In this document: positions 9,097-18,048 of the stretch, in pieces | Numbering within the stretch: position 1 is the stretch's first letter | Layout: each line of letters starts with the position of its first letter | DNA from: Rhizobium anhuiense | GTDB taxonomy: Bacteria; Pseudomonadota; Alphaproteobacteria; Rhizobiales; Rhizobiaceae | DNA: 64,000 bases | Reading direction: 5' to 3' | Assembly (NCBI RefSeq): GCF_003985145.1 | Contig: NZ_ML133540.1 | Span: forward strand, 1 to 64,000 | The notes under the pieces: model-generated | Told to the model about the DNA's origin: nothing | Databases searched by the model: none | What the model saw: only the letters and a program-made list of their open reading frames with translations | Made by a program: the position numbers and the translations under genes

Positions 9097-10343
9097 GGCG
9101 GGAGAATTGATCCTTTCAGAGCCGCACAAGCCCGTTCGATGCGGTTCAGCGCTTCGACCAGTTCCTCCTCCGATGTCGCATAGGAAATGCGGAAGAAGGG
9201 GGAAAGACCGAAAGCAGAACCGGGCACCACAGCTACCTGTGCGTCTTCCAGGAGGTAATCAGTAAAGTCAGCATCAGTGGCGATGGTCTTTCCATTCGGG
9301 GTGACCTTGTTCAGTATACCGGCGCAGCTCGAAAAGGTATAGAATGCTCCCTCGGGTGTGCGGCATTCCAGACCCGGAATGGCATTGAGTCGACCGACCA
9401 CCAGATCGCGACGTCGCTTGAAACTTGCCTGGCGGTCCTTCAGGAACTCTTGTGGACCGTTGAGCGCGGCAATAGCAGCTGCCTGACTGATCGAGCACGG
9501 GCAGGACGTCGCTTGGCTTTGGATGACCGCCATGGCCTTGATCAGCGCCTTAGGGCCACCGGCATAGCCGATACGCCAGCCGGTCATCGCGTAAGCTTTG
9601 GACACACCATTTACCGTGAGCGCTCGCTCTTTGAGCCGCGGTTCGAGTGCCACCGGTGTAACGAACTCAAATCCGTCATAGACGATATGCTCATACATAT
9701 CGTCCACCATCAGCCAGATATGCGGATGACGTAGTAGTACATCGATCAGGGGCTGGTAATCCGCCGCACTGTAGGCCGCGCCGGACGGATTGGACGGCGA
9801 GTTCAACAGCACCCAGCGGGTCCTTGGCGTAATCGCGTTCTCAAGTTGTTCGGCCTGAAGACGAAACCCGGCCGCCGCATCGCACGGCACCAGAACAGAT
9901 GTACCGCCGCAGACTTCCACAATGTCGGAATAGGAGGTCCAGCAGGGCGTGGGTATGATAACCTCGTCTCCCGGATCTATGGTCGCCATGAAGGCGTTGA
10001 ATAGGATCTGCTTGGCGCCGGCGCCGGCGGTCACTTCGTCGATGGCGTAGTCGATGCCGTTTTCCCGCTTAAACTTCGCGCAGGCCGCCTGCTTGAGAGC
10101 CGGCGAACCATCAAGCGCGGTATATTTGGTCTCACCTGCGTCGATGGCCGCCTTCGCAGCCTGCTTGATATGGTCCGGTGTGTCGAAATTCGGCTCGCCC
10201 GCGCCGAGAATGATGACGGGGAAGCCCTCTCGCTTCATCGCTGCGGCTTTGGCGCCAATTTGCAGGATTTTCGAAACGCCGACAGAGGCGATCCGCGCGG
10301 CGGGTCGGAAGCCCGCCTCACCAATGTCTACTGAGATCATCAT
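9093..10343 (-). CDS. Class I aminotransferase, probably 2-aminoadipate:2-oxoglutarate aminotransferase
   Basis: A 416-residue fold-type I PLP enzyme of the aspartate-aminotransferase class. The PLP lysine is Lys249 in VNGVSKAYAMTGWRIGYAGG; NSPSNPSG (about residues 181-188) and the C-terminal FRISYATS Arg, which binds the substrate carboxylate, are also present. The sequence alone resembles AatA/AspB and would not fix the substrate. Position between the amaB-type dehydrogenase and the D-2-hydroxyglutarate dehydrogenase predicts conversion of 2-aminoadipate to 2-oxoadipate. It lies 11 bases after amaB and overlaps the next gene by four. A second ATG lies one codon downstream. Confidence 0.8.
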   Translation of the reverse strand: MMISVDIGEAGFRPAARIASVGVSKILQIGAKAAAMKREGFPVIILGAGEPNFDTPDHIKQAAKAAIDAGETKYTALDGSPALKQAACAKFKRENGIDYAIDEVTAGAGAKQILFNAFMATIDPGDEVIIPTPCWTSYSDIVEVCGGTSVLVPCDAAAGFRLQAEQLENAITPRTRWVLLNSPSNPSGAAYSAADYQPLIDVLLRHPHIWLMVDDMYEHIVYDGFEFVTPVALEPRLKERALTVNGVSKAYAMTGWRIGYAGGPKALIKAMAVIQSQATSCPCSISQAAAIAALNGPQEFLKDRQASFKRRRDLVVGRLNAIPGLECRTPEGAFYTFSSCAGILNKVTPNGKTIATDADFTDYLLEDAQVAVVPGSAFGLSPFFRISYATSEEELVEALNRIERACAALKGSILPP

Positions 10344-10354
10344 GGCGTAGAGCT

Positions 10355-11887
10355 CTATTCAATAATGAAGGAGACACCCTGCGCTAGCGGCAAGGCTTTC
10401 GAATAGTTGATCGTGTTGGTGGCGCGGCGCATATAGGCCTTCCACGCGTCGGAACCGGACTCACGGCCCCCGCCGGTTTCTTTTTCTCCGCCGAATGCCC
10501 CGCCAATTTCAGCGCCGGAGGTGCCGATATTCACATTTGCGATGCCGCAATCTGAACCATCCGCCGCCAGGAAACGCTCGGCTTCGCGCATGTCCAGCGT
10601 GAAGATCGACGAGGAGAGACCGGCACCTACTGCATTGTGGTCGGCCAGAACAGTATGGAAGTCGCTGTACTTTAGGACATAAAGAATTGGTGCAAAAGTC
10701 TCTTCCAGCACCGGACCTTCATGCGCGGGCATTTCCACCAGGGCCGGCTTCACATAATAGGCGTCCGCGCTACCGGCGTCGAACCGCTCGCCACCATGTA
10801 CCGCACCACCATGGGTCTTGGCTTTGGCGATTGCTCTTTGCATCGCTTCAAAAGCCAGTTTGTCGATCAACGGACCGACCAAGGCGCTTCCGTCAAGCGG
10901 GTTGCCGACGGAAACGCTGGAATAGGCCGTCTTCAAGCGCGGTACGAGCTGGTCATAGACGCTTTCATGAACGAAGAGGCGGCGCAGCGTGGTGCAGCGC
11001 TGGCCGGCCGTGCCCATTGCGCCGAAGGCAATGGCACGCAGTGCCATGTCGAGATCCGCGGAGGGACAAACGATACCGCCATTGTTGCCGCCCAGTTCGA
11101 GAATGGCCCGGGCGAAACGCTTGGCAAGACGCGGACCGACCTCGCGGCCCATCCGGGTAGAACCAGTTGCCGAGACCAGCGGCACTTTCGGGTGATCGAT
11201 CAAGACTTCGCCTGCGGTGCGATCGCCGATGAGCACTTGCGCAAGATTAGCTGGTGCATCACCGAAGCGCTTCAGGGCGCGCTCGAGGATGCCCTGCGCG
11301 GCAAGCGCGGTCAGGGGTGTTTTTTCGGAAGGTTTCCAGACGACGCTGTTGCCGCAAACCAGCGCCAGAGCCGCGTTCCAGGCCCAGACGGCAATTGGGA
11401 AGTTGAAGGCGGAGATGATCCCTATGACACCGAGCGGATGCCAGGTTTCCATCATCCGGTGACCGGGGCGCTCCGTGGCGATGGTCAGACCATACAACTG
11501 ACGAGACAGGCCTACCGCGAAATCGCAGATATCGATCATTTCCTGTACTTCGCCCAGGCCTTCGGAGGGGATCTTGCCTGCCTCGATGGACACGAGACGG
11601 CCCAGATCGGCCTTGGCAGCGCGCAGTTCCTCACCAAACAGTCGTACCAGTTCCCCACGCTTCGGCGCAGGCACCAGACGCCATGCGCGGAATGCAACAT
11701 CTGCGCGATCGACAATCTGAACTGCTTCAGTTGCAGACACTGTTTTCAGACTGCCGGTCTGCTCGCCTGTGACGGGAGAGAAGGAGCTAAGGTTCCCGCC
11801 AGTGTAGGCGGCTTTATCCACGTCGAGGCGGTTCAGAATGGAAGCAGCTTCCGCCTTGAGGGAGAGATTTACAGGAACATTGTTCAT
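10355..11887 (-). CDS. amaB: Aldehyde dehydrogenase of the ALDH7/AmaB type (piperideine-6-carboxylate / 2-aminoadipate semialdehyde dehydrogenase)
   Basis: A 510-residue NAD-dependent aldehyde dehydrogenase. The catalytic Cys298 sits in MGTAGQRCTTLRR and the general base Glu264 in LELGGNNGG; both motifs, with GNN and CTTLRR, are the antiquitin (ALDH7) signature rather than that of betaine or succinate-semialdehyde dehydrogenases. NAD-binding segments FNFPIAVW and WKPSEKTPL are intact. The predicted step is oxidation of 2-aminoadipate semialdehyde, in equilibrium with piperideine-6-carboxylate, to L-2-aminoadipate. It is 35 bases downstream of hglS and 11 bases upstream of the aminotransferase gene, so it is one operon with both. 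Confidence 0.85.
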   Translation of the reverse strand: MNNVPVNLSLKAEAASILNRLDVDKAAYTGGNLSSFSPVTGEQTGSLKTVSATEAVQIVDRADVAFRAWRLVPAPKRGELVRLFGEELRAAKADLGRLVSIEAGKIPSEGLGEVQEMIDICDFAVGLSRQLYGLTIATERPGHRMMETWHPLGVIGIISAFNFPIAVWAWNAALALVCGNSVVWKPSEKTPLTALAAQGILERALKRFGDAPANLAQVLIGDRTAGEVLIDHPKVPLVSATGSTRMGREVGPRLAKRFARAILELGGNNGGIVCPSADLDMALRAIAFGAMGTAGQRCTTLRRLFVHESVYDQLVPRLKTAYSSVSVGNPLDGSALVGPLIDKLAFEAMQRAIAKAKTHGGAVHGGERFDAGSADAYYVKPALVEMPAHEGPVLEETFAPILYVLKYSDFHTVLADHNAVGAGLSSSIFTLDMREAERFLAADGSDCGIANVNIGTSGAEIGGAFGGEKETGGGRESGSDAWKAYMRRATNTINYSKALPLAQGVSFIIE

Positions 11888-11922
11888 CTATGGAAACTCC
11901 GGAAAACGGTTGGTTCGGCCGG

Positions 11923-13308
11923 TCACTCGGCGGCAGAACGCTTCTGAATCGCATTAAGGCAGGCTTCGATCGACGCCTTTTCGATGCCTTCGTAGTGATC
12001 GAATTCGTTCAAAACTTGTGCTCCGAGGCCAGCTGCGAATCGCACCTGGTTCGGGCTCGCTTCGAATTCCTGCTGAGCACCGTCGCCCAGATTTGACTGG
12101 AAGATTCCGGCCGCACTGACGGGCAGAAAGTCTTCATAGACGATGGGATCGAAGCGGATAAAGCCTTCGGCGATCAACGTATCGAGATCGACCGACGCCG
12201 TACGCCCAACCTTTTCGGTCACTGCATAAGTGAAGTAACCGAGACCCTTGGAGCGGATTGACGCCCAATCATCTGGAAAAGCCTTGAACGTATCGGCAAG
12301 TGCGGCCGCATAAGCTGCGGCATTGGAGCCATCGGCGGCCGGACGTACGATCTTGCGAGTGTCGTTCAGCAGCTTGTCGTAAAGGGCGCGGCCATTCGGA
12401 GTCAATGCGACGCCGCGCTGCTCGATCTCGCCGAAGCGGGCCGTATGGGTGGCAGCCTGCCAGCCCCCCTTGCCATCCTGGAAAGAAACTGGCTCTTCCA
12501 GAGCCTTGAACGACGTCTGGCGCAGAAGGATCGGGCATTTGCGTGTGGGCGGACCTTCGATCACAGCCTTGGGCGCAATGCCATATTCCGGCATAAGCGC
12601 TTGCACCTTGTCGATGTCCAGGGTGCGGGGCGTCAGGTGGTTGATGTGCGGCCCCTTGAACGAAACGACATCCGCTAACAATCGGTGGGCGTCGTGAAGG
12701 CGATGGTACATGGAAAGCTCTACATTGGCCTTTTCGTGCCAGCGGAAGGTCTCCAGTACTTCCGATACGAAACGGGCAGCATCTTCCTTTCCGAACCCGC
12801 TTTCCCTCTCCGCCTTTTCCGTCAGGGAAACAGCACCATGCGTGAAGATCTGGCGCTCGGCAAGAACGGCCTGCGCCTCTCGCCGCAGGTCTTCGTCCGC
12901 GATCAGGTCGAGGCGCAGGAGCGAGGTAAATACGCGGAAGGGATTGCGCTTCAGCGCCTCTTCCCCAACCGGCCGGAAAGCCGTCGAGTGAACAGGAACA
13001 GCCGCGGTCGACAGATCATAATAGCCGACCGGATACATTCCCATCACCGCGAAGATGCGACCCATCATTGCAAGCTCAGCTGCGGTGCCGAGCCGGATGG
13101 CCCCGTGCCGCTCCTCGGAAATGCGCTGCAAGTTGTCAGTCGCTTCGAGACGGGATTTCAGCTCCGGATCGCTGGCCAGCGCCTGTTGGTTCACGCGAGC
13201 GACCAACTCCATGAGTGTGCCATATGCCGGAACTTCTTCTCGATACATTGCGGACATCGCACTCGAAAAGGAAGCCCGGATGTCGCTTGCGGAAACCTTC
13301 TCCGGCAT
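11923..13308 (-). CDS. hglS: DUF1338 family 2-oxoadipate dioxygenase/decarboxylase (HglS, YdcJ-like)
   Basis: A 461-residue protein of the DUF1338 family, whose characterised member in Pseudomonas putida converts 2-oxoadipate to D-2-hydroxyglutarate with Fe(II) and O2. Candidate metal ligands are His68 (ERHGAIRLG), His221 or His224 (KGPHINHLTP) and Glu294 (ARFGEIEQRG); Arg72 would meet the substrate carboxylate, and FLPVSAAGIF near 395-404 matches the family's active-site wall. It is the first gene of the operon hglS-amaB-aminotransferase-D-2-hydroxyglutarate dehydrogenase. The divergent LysR gene is its likely regulator. The reaction needs O2, which matters for any role inside low-oxygen nodules. 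Confidence 0.85.
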   Translation of the reverse strand: MPEKVSASDIRASFSSAMSAMYREEVPAYGTLMELVARVNQQALASDPELKSRLEATDNLQRISEERHGAIRLGTAAELAMMGRIFAVMGMYPVGYYDLSTAAVPVHSTAFRPVGEEALKRNPFRVFTSLLRLDLIADEDLRREAQAVLAERQIFTHGAVSLTEKAERESGFGKEDAARFVSEVLETFRWHEKANVELSMYHRLHDAHRLLADVVSFKGPHINHLTPRTLDIDKVQALMPEYGIAPKAVIEGPPTRKCPILLRQTSFKALEEPVSFQDGKGGWQAATHTARFGEIEQRGVALTPNGRALYDKLLNDTRKIVRPAADGSNAAAYAAALADTFKAFPDDWASIRSKGLGYFTYAVTEKVGRTASVDLDTLIAEGFIRFDPIVYEDFLPVSAAGIFQSNLGDGAQQEFEASPNQVRFAAGLGAQVLNEFDHYEGIEKASIEACLNAIQKRSAAE

Positions 13309-13431
13309 GGTGGAAATTCCTGTAGTTAGCGCTTATCATTCACTTTCATCACCGTAACCCGGATTTTCGTAGCCGTGTTGTGAGATATTCGGTTAAATTA
13401 ATGAGCGATTGGAATGTATATGCGAAGAGCC

Positions 13432-14346
13432 ATGATCCCGGACATCATAAATCTGCAGGCATTCGAATGCGCTGCGCGTCACGAGAACTTCTCCAGAGCA
13501 GCTGAAGAACTCAATCTCACCCAGGGTGCCATTAGCAGGCAGATAGCTGAACTTGAACAGCAAACTGGACTTCGGCTATTCGAGCGCATCAAACGTCGTG
13601 TCGTGCTTTCTGACGCAGGACAGAAACTGTTGCCTGAAGTCAGACAGCTTCTAGTGCAGTCTGAGCGGCTGATGATTGGAGCCGTAGCAGCCGGAACCAT
13701 GAGTTCGTCCCTGCGAATTGCCACACTGCCGACTTTCGGGGCCAAGTGGCTTGTTCCCAAGCTCGGAAGGTTCATTGCCGATCATTCCGACGTTGCTATA
13801 TGCGTTGAGTCCCGCTCGAGCCCGTTCAGTTTCGCCGAGGAGAATTTTGATATGGCGATTCATTTCGGGCAGCCCACATGGGCAGGTGCAACCGCCACGT
13901 TCTTGTGCAACGAATCCGTTTTGCCTGTTGCAAGCCCGGCTTTTCAAGAGAGGACTCGTGCGGCAACGAACGACCCTTTCTGCAGTGCGCAATTGTTGCA
14001 CTTGACGACAAGACCAAAGCTGTGGTCTGACTGGTCCGCCCATCACGGCATACGGATTCCGCGCGCGTATCAGGGTCCGCGATTTGATCAATTCTCCATG
14101 ATCATTTCGGCTGCGGTCGCGGGCCTTGGAGTCGCTCTCCTCCCTACATATTTGGTTGAAGATGAGCTTGCCTCCGGCACGCTGGCCCCGTTTGTCCCTC
14201 TATCAATGCAAACGGAGAATGCGTACTATATCGTTCGCCCCGAGCAGAAGCGAACGCTAGGGCTCGCAGTGGAGTTTCAGGAATGGCTTCTTCAAGAAAT
14301 CAATAGATCAATCTCTATCACCGCTCTGGGGCCAAATATTTCATGA
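13432..14346 (+). CDS. LysR-family transcriptional regulator (GcvA-like), divergent from the lysine-catabolic operon
   Basis: A 304-residue LysR protein. The N-terminal helix-turn-helix is ENFSRAAEELNLTQGAISRQ followed by IAELEQQTGLRLFER; the inducer-binding domain follows, with LRIATLPTFGAKWLVPKL and AAVAGLGVALLPTYLVEDEL typical of the GcvA group. I prefer the start at 13432 (MIPDIINLQAFECAA), which matches family N-termini; an ATG at 13414 in frame would add six residues. It diverges from hglS with about 120 bases between, so it probably regulates that operon in response to a pathway intermediate such as 2-aminoadipate or 2-oxoadipate. The inducer is inferred, not shown. Confidence 0.85.
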   Translation: MIPDIINLQAFECAARHENFSRAAEELNLTQGAISRQIAELEQQTGLRLFERIKRRVVLSDAGQKLLPEVRQLLVQSERLMIGAVAAGTMSSSLRIATLPTFGAKWLVPKLGRFIADHSDVAICVESRSSPFSFAEENFDMAIHFGQPTWAGATATFLCNESVLPVASPAFQERTRAATNDPFCSAQLLHLTTRPKLWSDWSAHHGIRIPRAYQGPRFDQFSMIISAAVAGLGVALLPTYLVEDELASGTLAPFVPLSMQTENAYYIVRPEQKRTLGLAVEFQEWLLQEINRSISITALGPNIS

Positions 14347-14383
14347 GTCCCGAACAACATGCTGCCGCGAGCAAAGCCGCTAT

Positions 14384-14412
14384 CTCGTTAGGGACTTTCC
14401 CTGACTAACGAG
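14384..14412. repeat. Perfect 8-base inverted repeat downstream of the LysR gene
   Basis: CTCGTTAG and CTAACGAG are separated by 13 bases, forming a hairpin 38 bases after the LysR stop. It may act as a transcription terminator, but no U-run follows. Confidence 0.5.
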
Positions 14413-14466
14413 AAGTTGCAGCCGAAAAATACAATGACGTAGAGGTTCGTTTGACTTGGCACCTGG

Positions 14467-14497
14467 CGTCGACACCTCCTACGAGAAGGTGTCGACG
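14467..14497. terminator. Strong hairpin between two convergent genes
   Basis: An 11-base perfect stem (CGTCGACACCT / AGGTGTCGACG) with a 9-base loop lies between the convergent LysR and binding-protein genes. Outer sequences TTGGCACCTGG and GGGGTGCCAGG are also partly complementary, extending the structure. Location and symmetry suggest a bidirectional terminator. Confidence 0.55.
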
Positions 14498-14547
14498 AAT
14501 TTCCAAAACAACCTTGCCTCAATCCGCCAAAGGGGTGCCAGGTACTC

Positions 14548-15648
14548 TCATTGGGAAAGAATTGACACGCAACGCTCAAGCGCTAGCTCATAGTTAGTGC
14601 GTCCGTCAGCTTGTGTCTGACCCCACCATTCATAGTTCTGCGGGATTTCTTTGCCTTTCCGCTCGGGCGCGCCCGGAAGGGCTTCAACCAGATCCTTTGA
14701 CAGTAGCGCGAATGCGTCGCTATTTATTGGACCGTACGGAATTTCTGTGGAGAATGCCGCCTGGGGCTTCGCTTGGGAAATATAGGCCAGGAATTTAAAA
14801 GCATTTTCCTTGTTGGGTGCATCTTTCAGCACCACCCAGTAATCATATTGCAGCAAGGCTTGTTCCCAAGATAGGGCGAGTGGCGCTCCCTGCTTTTTTG
14901 CACTTATGATCCTACCATTGTAGGAAGCAGCCATATCGACCTCACCGCTCACAAGGCTTTGAGGCGCGTCCGCGCCAGCGACCCACCAACGGCCAACATT
15001 CGGTTTCATTTTTGTGATCTTCGCAAACGCGCGCTCCACGTCGAGAGGATAAAGCGCTTGAGGCGAAACACCGTCACCCAAGAGTGCTGTTTCTAACAGC
15101 CCCCCGTTTAACAGACTTTCACATTTCGGAAGGCCTCGTTTACCTGGATATGCATCAACGTTGTAGAAATCTACCCAATTCCTTGGAGCATTCTCTTCAG
15201 AGAACATCCTAGTGTTATAGGCTACGTTCAACGAGAATATAACAGCGCCGACCCCATACTTGGACTTTAGATAATCGGGCATACCATTCAGTGTATCCTT
15301 CCCGAAGAGGCTGTAGTCAATTTCTTCAGCTGCGGATTTATTGACCCAGGTAGGTAACGAACCTCCATTTATCTCAGTTATGTCTGCGGCCGGTTGACCC
15401 AGTTTAATTGAAGCCAACATCTTGCCGTCGTCTTGCGGCACGACGACAACTTTGATCCCCGTGTCACGAGTGAACGGCTCAAAGAAGGCTTTGCGTTGAG
15501 CAGCCTCCCAAGCGCCACCTCCAGATGTAACAACGACCTCTCCAGTTCCGTTTAGGTTTTCAGGCACAGTTTGTGCCCAGGCGGATGTTGCCACTACTGA
15601 CCAGCCCAGCGCGGTACTGATGGCGATGGCAAGTACTGATGTATTCAT
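14548..15648 (-). CDS. Periplasmic solute-binding protein of the PotD/spermidine-putrescine class (paralog 1)
   Basis: A 366-residue extracellular substrate-binding protein. A Sec signal peptide is visible (MNTSVLAIAISTALGWS... cleaved after SAWA, then QTVPENLNGTGEVVV). The start at 15648 follows an excellent ribosome site (AAGGAGGAAG). The body has SGGGAWEAAQRKAFFEPFTR, LASIKLGQPAADI and WWVAGADAPQSLVSGEVDMA, all closely repeated in the binding proteins at 23.3 and 25.6 kb. It is separated from the transporter operon but close in sequence to its two binding proteins, so it may feed the same permease with a related ligand. The ligand is unknown; charged amino acids, polyamine-like compounds or peptides are plausible for this class. 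Confidence 0.8.
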   Translation of the reverse strand: MNTSVLAIAISTALGWSVVATSAWAQTVPENLNGTGEVVVTSGGGAWEAAQRKAFFEPFTRDTGIKVVVVPQDDGKMLASIKLGQPAADITEINGGSLPTWVNKSAAEEIDYSLFGKDTLNGMPDYLKSKYGVGAVIFSLNVAYNTRMFSEENAPRNWVDFYNVDAYPGKRGLPKCESLLNGGLLETALLGDGVSPQALYPLDVERAFAKITKMKPNVGRWWVAGADAPQSLVSGEVDMAASYNGRIISAKKQGAPLALSWEQALLQYDYWVVLKDAPNKENAFKFLAYISQAKPQAAFSTEIPYGPINSDAFALLSKDLVEALPGAPERKGKEIPQNYEWWGQTQADGRTNYELALERCVSILSQ

Positions 15649-15862
15649 GCTTTCTTCCTCCTTGACTAAGGCTCCCACTCAAGCAGTGTAAGGGTACGCG
15701 CCTGTTTGGCAGAGCGGACGCCTTAAGCGTACGTAGCTTCAGCCTTGAACGGTCATTTCCCTGAGTTCTGGACTGCCCAATAGGAAATCACGTTTCAAGC
15801 ATTTGGGAAGCAGCCCTGACCACTCTGGTTATTATTCTCACCATCTGTTTGGAGGTCCGAGA

Positions 15863-16411
15863 CTAGTAGGTGGGCGGCGTGATCGCGCTGAGGATTTCGC
15901 TCTGTCGGTCATCGACGTTGCGAAAGCGGTGAGGCAGCCGGCTGTCGAAATAGTATCCGTCACCCGGTTGCAGCACTCGTTTCTGATCTCCAACCGTGAC
16001 CTCCACCTTCCCCGATAGCACCATGCCAGCCTCCTGCGCGGCGTGTGAAAACTCCTCGCCTGTATCAGCGCCGGGCGCATAGCGCTCGTGCAACATCAAC
16101 AACTGTCGGTTTGGATGATCCAGTCCGATAACCCTATATGAAATTGTATCGACCTTTCCAATCTCGGCCAGGTCAACAGACGCGTAGAACGGAGAGTATG
16201 GAAGGGTCGACTGCAAATCGGAGAAGAAGCCAGGCATTGTCGTGCCCAAGGCTTCGAGCACCGCGCTGAGCGTATCAATCGAGGGGCTCATCCGATCTCG
16301 TTCAATAAGGGAAATTGTTGAATGAGATATCCCTGAACGGGCGGCCAGTTCTCGAGCACTCAAATTGCGGCGACGGCGCAACTCATGCAGCTTGCTCCCG
16401 ATCTTGGGCAT
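15863..16411 (-). CDS. XRE-family regulator with C-terminal cupin domain
   Basis: A 182-residue regulator. The N-terminal helix-turn-helix is LSARELAARSGISHSTISLI with the following ERDRMSPSIDTLSAVLEALG; the C-terminal cupin barrel shows GMVLSGKVEVTVGDQKRVL, PGDGYYFDSRLPHRFRNV. PuuR-type proteins with this layout sense polyamines or amino acids. It diverges from the hisD-like gene and lies upstream of binding protein 1 on the same strand, so both are candidate targets. A decayed copy of its last 33 codons plus downstream flank is present at 31092-31229. Confidence 0.85.
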   Translation of the reverse strand: MPKIGSKLHELRRRRNLSARELAARSGISHSTISLIERDRMSPSIDTLSAVLEALGTTMPGFFSDLQSTLPYSPFYASVDLAEIGKVDTISYRVIGLDHPNRQLLMLHERYAPGADTGEEFSHAAQEAGMVLSGKVEVTVGDQKRVLQPGDGYYFDSRLPHRFRNVDDRQSEILSAITPPTY

Positions 16412-16596
16412 GTGACAGCTCTCCCCGTATCATTCAACCAGACCCACAACGACACCATCCATGTCGAAGGGAAGACCAGATGCAACATACAGGCTAAATG
16501 CTGGTGAATATACTGAACAGGCGGTTGACTGGCGATTGCCGGGCCGCTGAGCTTCCACGATGCTGGCGTGGATTATCCCAATTTCAGGAGATTTTG

Positions 16597-17895
16597 ATGA
16601 CGCCGCGTCTTGAAGCGTTGAAAGGCAAATTCGTCCAGCTGAAGCAACCGACCAGGGACGCCGTCTCCGATACAGCGCAAGTCGAAACAACCGTAAAGGA
16701 GATCATCGCAAATGTCCGCAAGCGAGGTGACGCGGCGGTTCGCGAATACTCCCTCGCCTTCGACAAGGCTGACGTCGCAAACTTCGAGGTCACCGAGGAA
16801 GAAAAGCTGAAGGCTGTTGCTGATCTTGATCCGCAGACCCGCGAAGACACCGAGTTCGCGATTGCCAATGTCCGTCGCTTCGCCGAGGCGCAACTTGGCA
16901 CTATTTTGCCTCTCGAAATCGAGAGCCTTCCCGGTCTTCACCTCGGTCATCGTGTAATCCCGATTGAAACGGTTGGCTGCTATGTACCGGGCGGTCGTTA
17001 CCCGCTTCTTTCGGCTCCGGTGATGACCATCGTACCGGCAAAGGTCGCTGGCTGCGACCAAGTCATCGCTTGCCTTCCGCCAAATGCTCACCCGGCCATG
17101 ATCGCTGGCTGCCATCTCGCGGGCGCCGATCGCATCTTCCGCGTCGGCGGCGCGCAAGCAATCGCCGCCATGGCATATGGCACCGAGACGATCCCGGCCG
17201 TCGACAAGATCGTCGGGCCCGGCAATGCCTTCGTTAACGAAGCAAAGCGCCAGGTGTTCGGCCAGGTCGGTATCGACCAGCTTGCCGGTCCCAGCGAAAT
17301 ATTCGTCGTTGCTGACGAAACGGCCAATGCAGTAACGATCGCAACGGACCTGCTCGCCCAGGCCGAGCATGATGTCCGCACCCGTGTTGGTGTGGTCACA
17401 ACCGACCGCAAACTCGCTGAAGACATTCTAAGCGAAGTCCACAATCAGTTGGAAACCCTGCCGACGGCACCGGTGGCAGCGGTCGCGTGGAAGGACTACG
17501 GCGAGATCACCGTTGTCGAGGACGAAGAGGCGATGATTGCCTACTCCGATCACATCGCAACGGAGCACTTGCAGGTCCACACCCGTGATCCGCAGGCAAC
17601 CGCGCAGAAGCTACGCAACTACGGCTCGATTTTCATTGGGGAACTTGCCAGTGTCGTCTATTCCGACAAGTGCTGTGGCACGAACCATACCCTGCCGACG
17701 ATGGGTGCAGGGCGCTACACGGGCGGGCTCTGGGTCGGCTCCTACGTGAAGATCGCTACCCACCAATGGCTGGACGAACGCGGTGTTGCCGCCGTTGCTC
17801 CCGCAGCTGTTCGCCAGAGCGCGACCGAAAAACTCGAGGGCCATCGCCGCGCCGCCGCACTTCGTCTTAGACCGAAGCAACTCGCCGCAGAGTGA
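16597..17895 (+). CDS. Histidinol-dehydrogenase-family NAD-dependent oxidoreductase
   Basis: A 432-residue protein starting MTPRLEALKGKFVQL after a TCAGGAG ribosome site; an upstream in-frame ATG at 16498 lacks one. Family marks are ETVGCYVPGGRYPLLSAPVM, VGPGNAFVNEAKRQVFG, LLAQAEHD (zinc ligands), TEHLQV (catalytic Glu-His) and CCGTNHTLPT. The C-terminal EGHRRAA supplies the last His. Rhizobia carry their histidine-biosynthetic hisD on the chromosome, and no other his gene is here, so this is more likely a catabolic paralog of the sort that oxidises alcohols such as sulfopropanediol. Its substrate is unknown. The divergent XRE-cupin gene is the probable regulator. Confidence 0.8.
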   Translation: MTPRLEALKGKFVQLKQPTRDAVSDTAQVETTVKEIIANVRKRGDAAVREYSLAFDKADVANFEVTEEEKLKAVADLDPQTREDTEFAIANVRRFAEAQLGTILPLEIESLPGLHLGHRVIPIETVGCYVPGGRYPLLSAPVMTIVPAKVAGCDQVIACLPPNAHPAMIAGCHLAGADRIFRVGGAQAIAAMAYGTETIPAVDKIVGPGNAFVNEAKRQVFGQVGIDQLAGPSEIFVVADETANAVTIATDLLAQAEHDVRTRVGVVTTDRKLAEDILSEVHNQLETLPTAPVAAVAWKDYGEITVVEDEEAMIAYSDHIATEHLQVHTRDPQATAQKLRNYGSIFIGELASVVYSDKCCGTNHTLPTMGAGRYTGGLWVGSYVKIATHQWLDERGVAAVAPAAVRQSATEKLEGHRRAAALRLRPKQLAAE

Positions 17896-18048
17896 TGTGG
17901 TCCCACCTTGAAGTTTGCATGACCGATGCGATCGATGGGATTGGCTCCTCATGGGAAAGGAGTTGGCTTTGCGGCTCTCATGGAGACACAGGGCGGCGGG
18001 AACCCAAAAGGAGCGCTTACTTCAACGCACCCATTGCGAGCAGTTGGG
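17896..18048. other. Intergenic stretch with no gene seen
   Basis: I see no convincing gene or regulatory motif between hisD-like and the M20 remnant. Short open frames on both strands lack family similarity. Confidence 0.4.

Noticed and set aside
10721..11947. Plus-strand open frame of about 400 codons opposite amaB
   Set aside because: It is a shadow of the aldehyde dehydrogenase, with no family similarity and no ribosome site.
16597..17895. Interpretation as the histidine-biosynthetic hisD
   Set aside because: No other his genes are present and the neighbours are transport and regulation genes.
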